A program made the position numbers and the translations under genes. Below, in pieces: positions 15,543 through 15,848 of a stretch of DNA of 15,848 nucleotides (its first letter is position 1; every line of letters begins with the position of its first letter). The stretch is from positions 1 to 15,848 of the forward strand of contig CAJTRL010000077.1 in assembly GCA_910578715.1 (NCBI GenBank), in the 5' to 3' direction. The notes under the pieces are model-generated. The model did not search any database. It was not told the origin of the DNA and saw nothing but the letters and a program-made list of their open reading frames with translations. The stretch is from an uncultured Lachnospiraceae bacterium. GTDB lineage: Bacteria; Bacillota; Clostridia; Lachnospirales; Lachnospiraceae.

Positions 15543-15746
15543 ATGGGTAAGGAGATGGAATTTTTTATATTTTTACTTGAAAATTATGCGGAATATAAAA
15601 ATACTACGGCAGATAAAGTTTTGGAATTGTGGGATAAGCTGAAATTAACAGATTTTATATATGATATGTATGAGAGATATCATATTGAACGCCTGGAAAA
15701 TGCTTTTGAGGATATTGACAGGCTTGTTGCGGAAAAGCAAGTGTAG
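15543..15746 (+). CDS. DUF3791 family protein
   Basis: The 67-residue protein fits DUF3791: a first helix EFFIFLLENYAEYKNTTADKVLELW, a second LTDFIYDMYERYHIERLENAFEDI and a short charged tail. These all-helical proteins are commonly encoded next to DUF3990 genes and have no established function. A binding or regulating partner of the DUF3990 protein is the simplest inference. AAGGAG (15529-15534) is 8 bases before the ATG. The later ATG at 15555 has its purine run too close to serve. The stop is followed directly by the hsdS relic and then hsdR. Confidence 0.82.
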   Translation: MGKEMEFFIFLLENYAEYKNTTADKVLELWDKLKLTDFIYDMYERYHIERLENAFEDIDRLVAEKQV

Positions 15747-15747
15747 T

Positions 15748-15783
15748 TTCACATTACAAAATATGTTTCCACAGAAAGGATAG
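15748..15783 (+). pseudogene. Relic of an hsdS 3' end before hsdR
   Basis: Read in frame from 15748, the codons give F-T-L-Q-N-M-F-P-Q-K-G-stop (TAG at 15781-15783). This matches the end of type I specificity subunits and the end of the hsdS gene here (F-M-L-Q-N-M-F, then V-stop), as well as its central arm (M-L-Q-K-M-F-P-R-N-G). It has no start and is far too short to be a gene. It directly precedes hsdR and contains the GAAAGGA site that hsdR uses. This is what a normal hsdS-hsdR junction looks like, so the region before it was probably displaced by the cassette insertion. Confidence 0.8.
15757..15768 (+). repeat. 12-bp direct repeat flanking the inserted cassette (right copy)
   Basis: CAAAATATGTTT at 15757-15768 is identical to 14725-14736. 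It lies within the hsdS relic and marks the right boundary of the cassette. Confidence 0.9.
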
Positions 15784-15786
15784 CTT

Positions 15787-15848
15787 ATGGCAGAATTAGA
15801 ATCTGTAATCGAAAAAAGGCTAATCGACCAGCTCTGTTGTGATGAGTC
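15787..15848 (+). CDS. hsdR: Type I restriction-modification endonuclease subunit R, N-terminus (partial)
   Basis: The open frame starts MAELESVIEKRLIDQLC and runs off the window end, with 20 complete codons visible. ELESxIExxLIxQL is the typical opening of type I HsdR, the subunit that translocates DNA using ATP and cleaves unmodified DNA. The position after hsdM and hsdS agrees. A GAAAGGA ribosome site (15774-15780) precedes the ATG by 6 bases. The nuclease and helicase motifs lie outside the window, so intactness cannot be judged. Confidence 0.85.
   Translation, partial: MAELESVIEKRLIDQLCCDE

Noticed and set aside
11345..15848. Invertible or phase-variable hsdS system.
   Set aside because: No recombinase gene and no inverted repeats between the two S genes were seen; the repeats within hsdS are direct.
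1..15848. CRISPR array, insertion sequence or transposase.
   Set aside because: No regularly spaced repeats, terminal inverted repeats with a transposase, or transposase-like reading frames were found by eye.

Overview
The window looks like a chromosome segment of a low-to-mid GC Clostridia, most likely a Lachnospiraceae-type gut Firmicute. The reasons are the PolA type without a proofreading motif, strong AGGAGG-like ribosome sites, sigma-A-type promoters with extended -10 elements, the ACT/PFL (UPF0237/UPF0210) pair and the WalJ/YycJ-like hydrolase. Genus cannot be fixed from the sequence alone.

Layout. On the minus strand at 72-252 is a complete tRNA-Leu(CAA) unit with promoter, gene and intrinsic terminator. 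A divergent TTGCAA-17-TATAAT promoter (306-334) then starts a long plus-strand housekeeping run (428-10649). It holds a small membrane zinc-finger (anti-sigma-like) protein, DNA polymerase I (polA), dephospho-CoA kinase (coaE), a large FtsA-like actin-fold protein with a C-terminal extension, a WalJ/YycJ-like metallo-beta-lactamase hydrolase, an ACT-domain protein with its PFL partner, and a MATE exporter. Spacing is tight and coaE overlaps the FtsA-like gene. A separate promoter (10742-10771) drives a short cysteine-rich orphan protein, closed by a strong 16-bp-stem terminator (11295-11333).

From 11345 to the window end lies a type I restriction-modification operon with its own promoter: a single-TRD half-HsdS, hsdM, a two-TRD hsdS, and the first 20 codons of hsdR. 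Between hsdS and hsdR sits a roughly 1-kb cassette of three small genes: a DUF3990 protein resembling an ADP-ribosyltransferase, an unrecognised 81-aa protein, and a DUF3791 protein. The cassette is bracketed by an exact 12-bp direct repeat (14725-14736 and 15757-15768). The downstream copy lies inside an in-frame relic of an HsdS C-terminus (F-T-L-Q-N-M-F-P-Q-K-G-stop) directly before hsdR. This reads as a module that entered the 3' end of hsdS and displaced the gene's original tail.

Working view. The first block is core replication, CoA and envelope metabolism. The second is a defence island whose hsdS-hsdR junction is used as a docking slot for an ART-like, toxin-antitoxin-like module. This is the slot occupied by the anticodon nuclease gene prrC in the E. 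coli EcoprrI locus. Function of the cassette is inference; its position, the flanking repeat and the hsdS relic are visible in the sequence.
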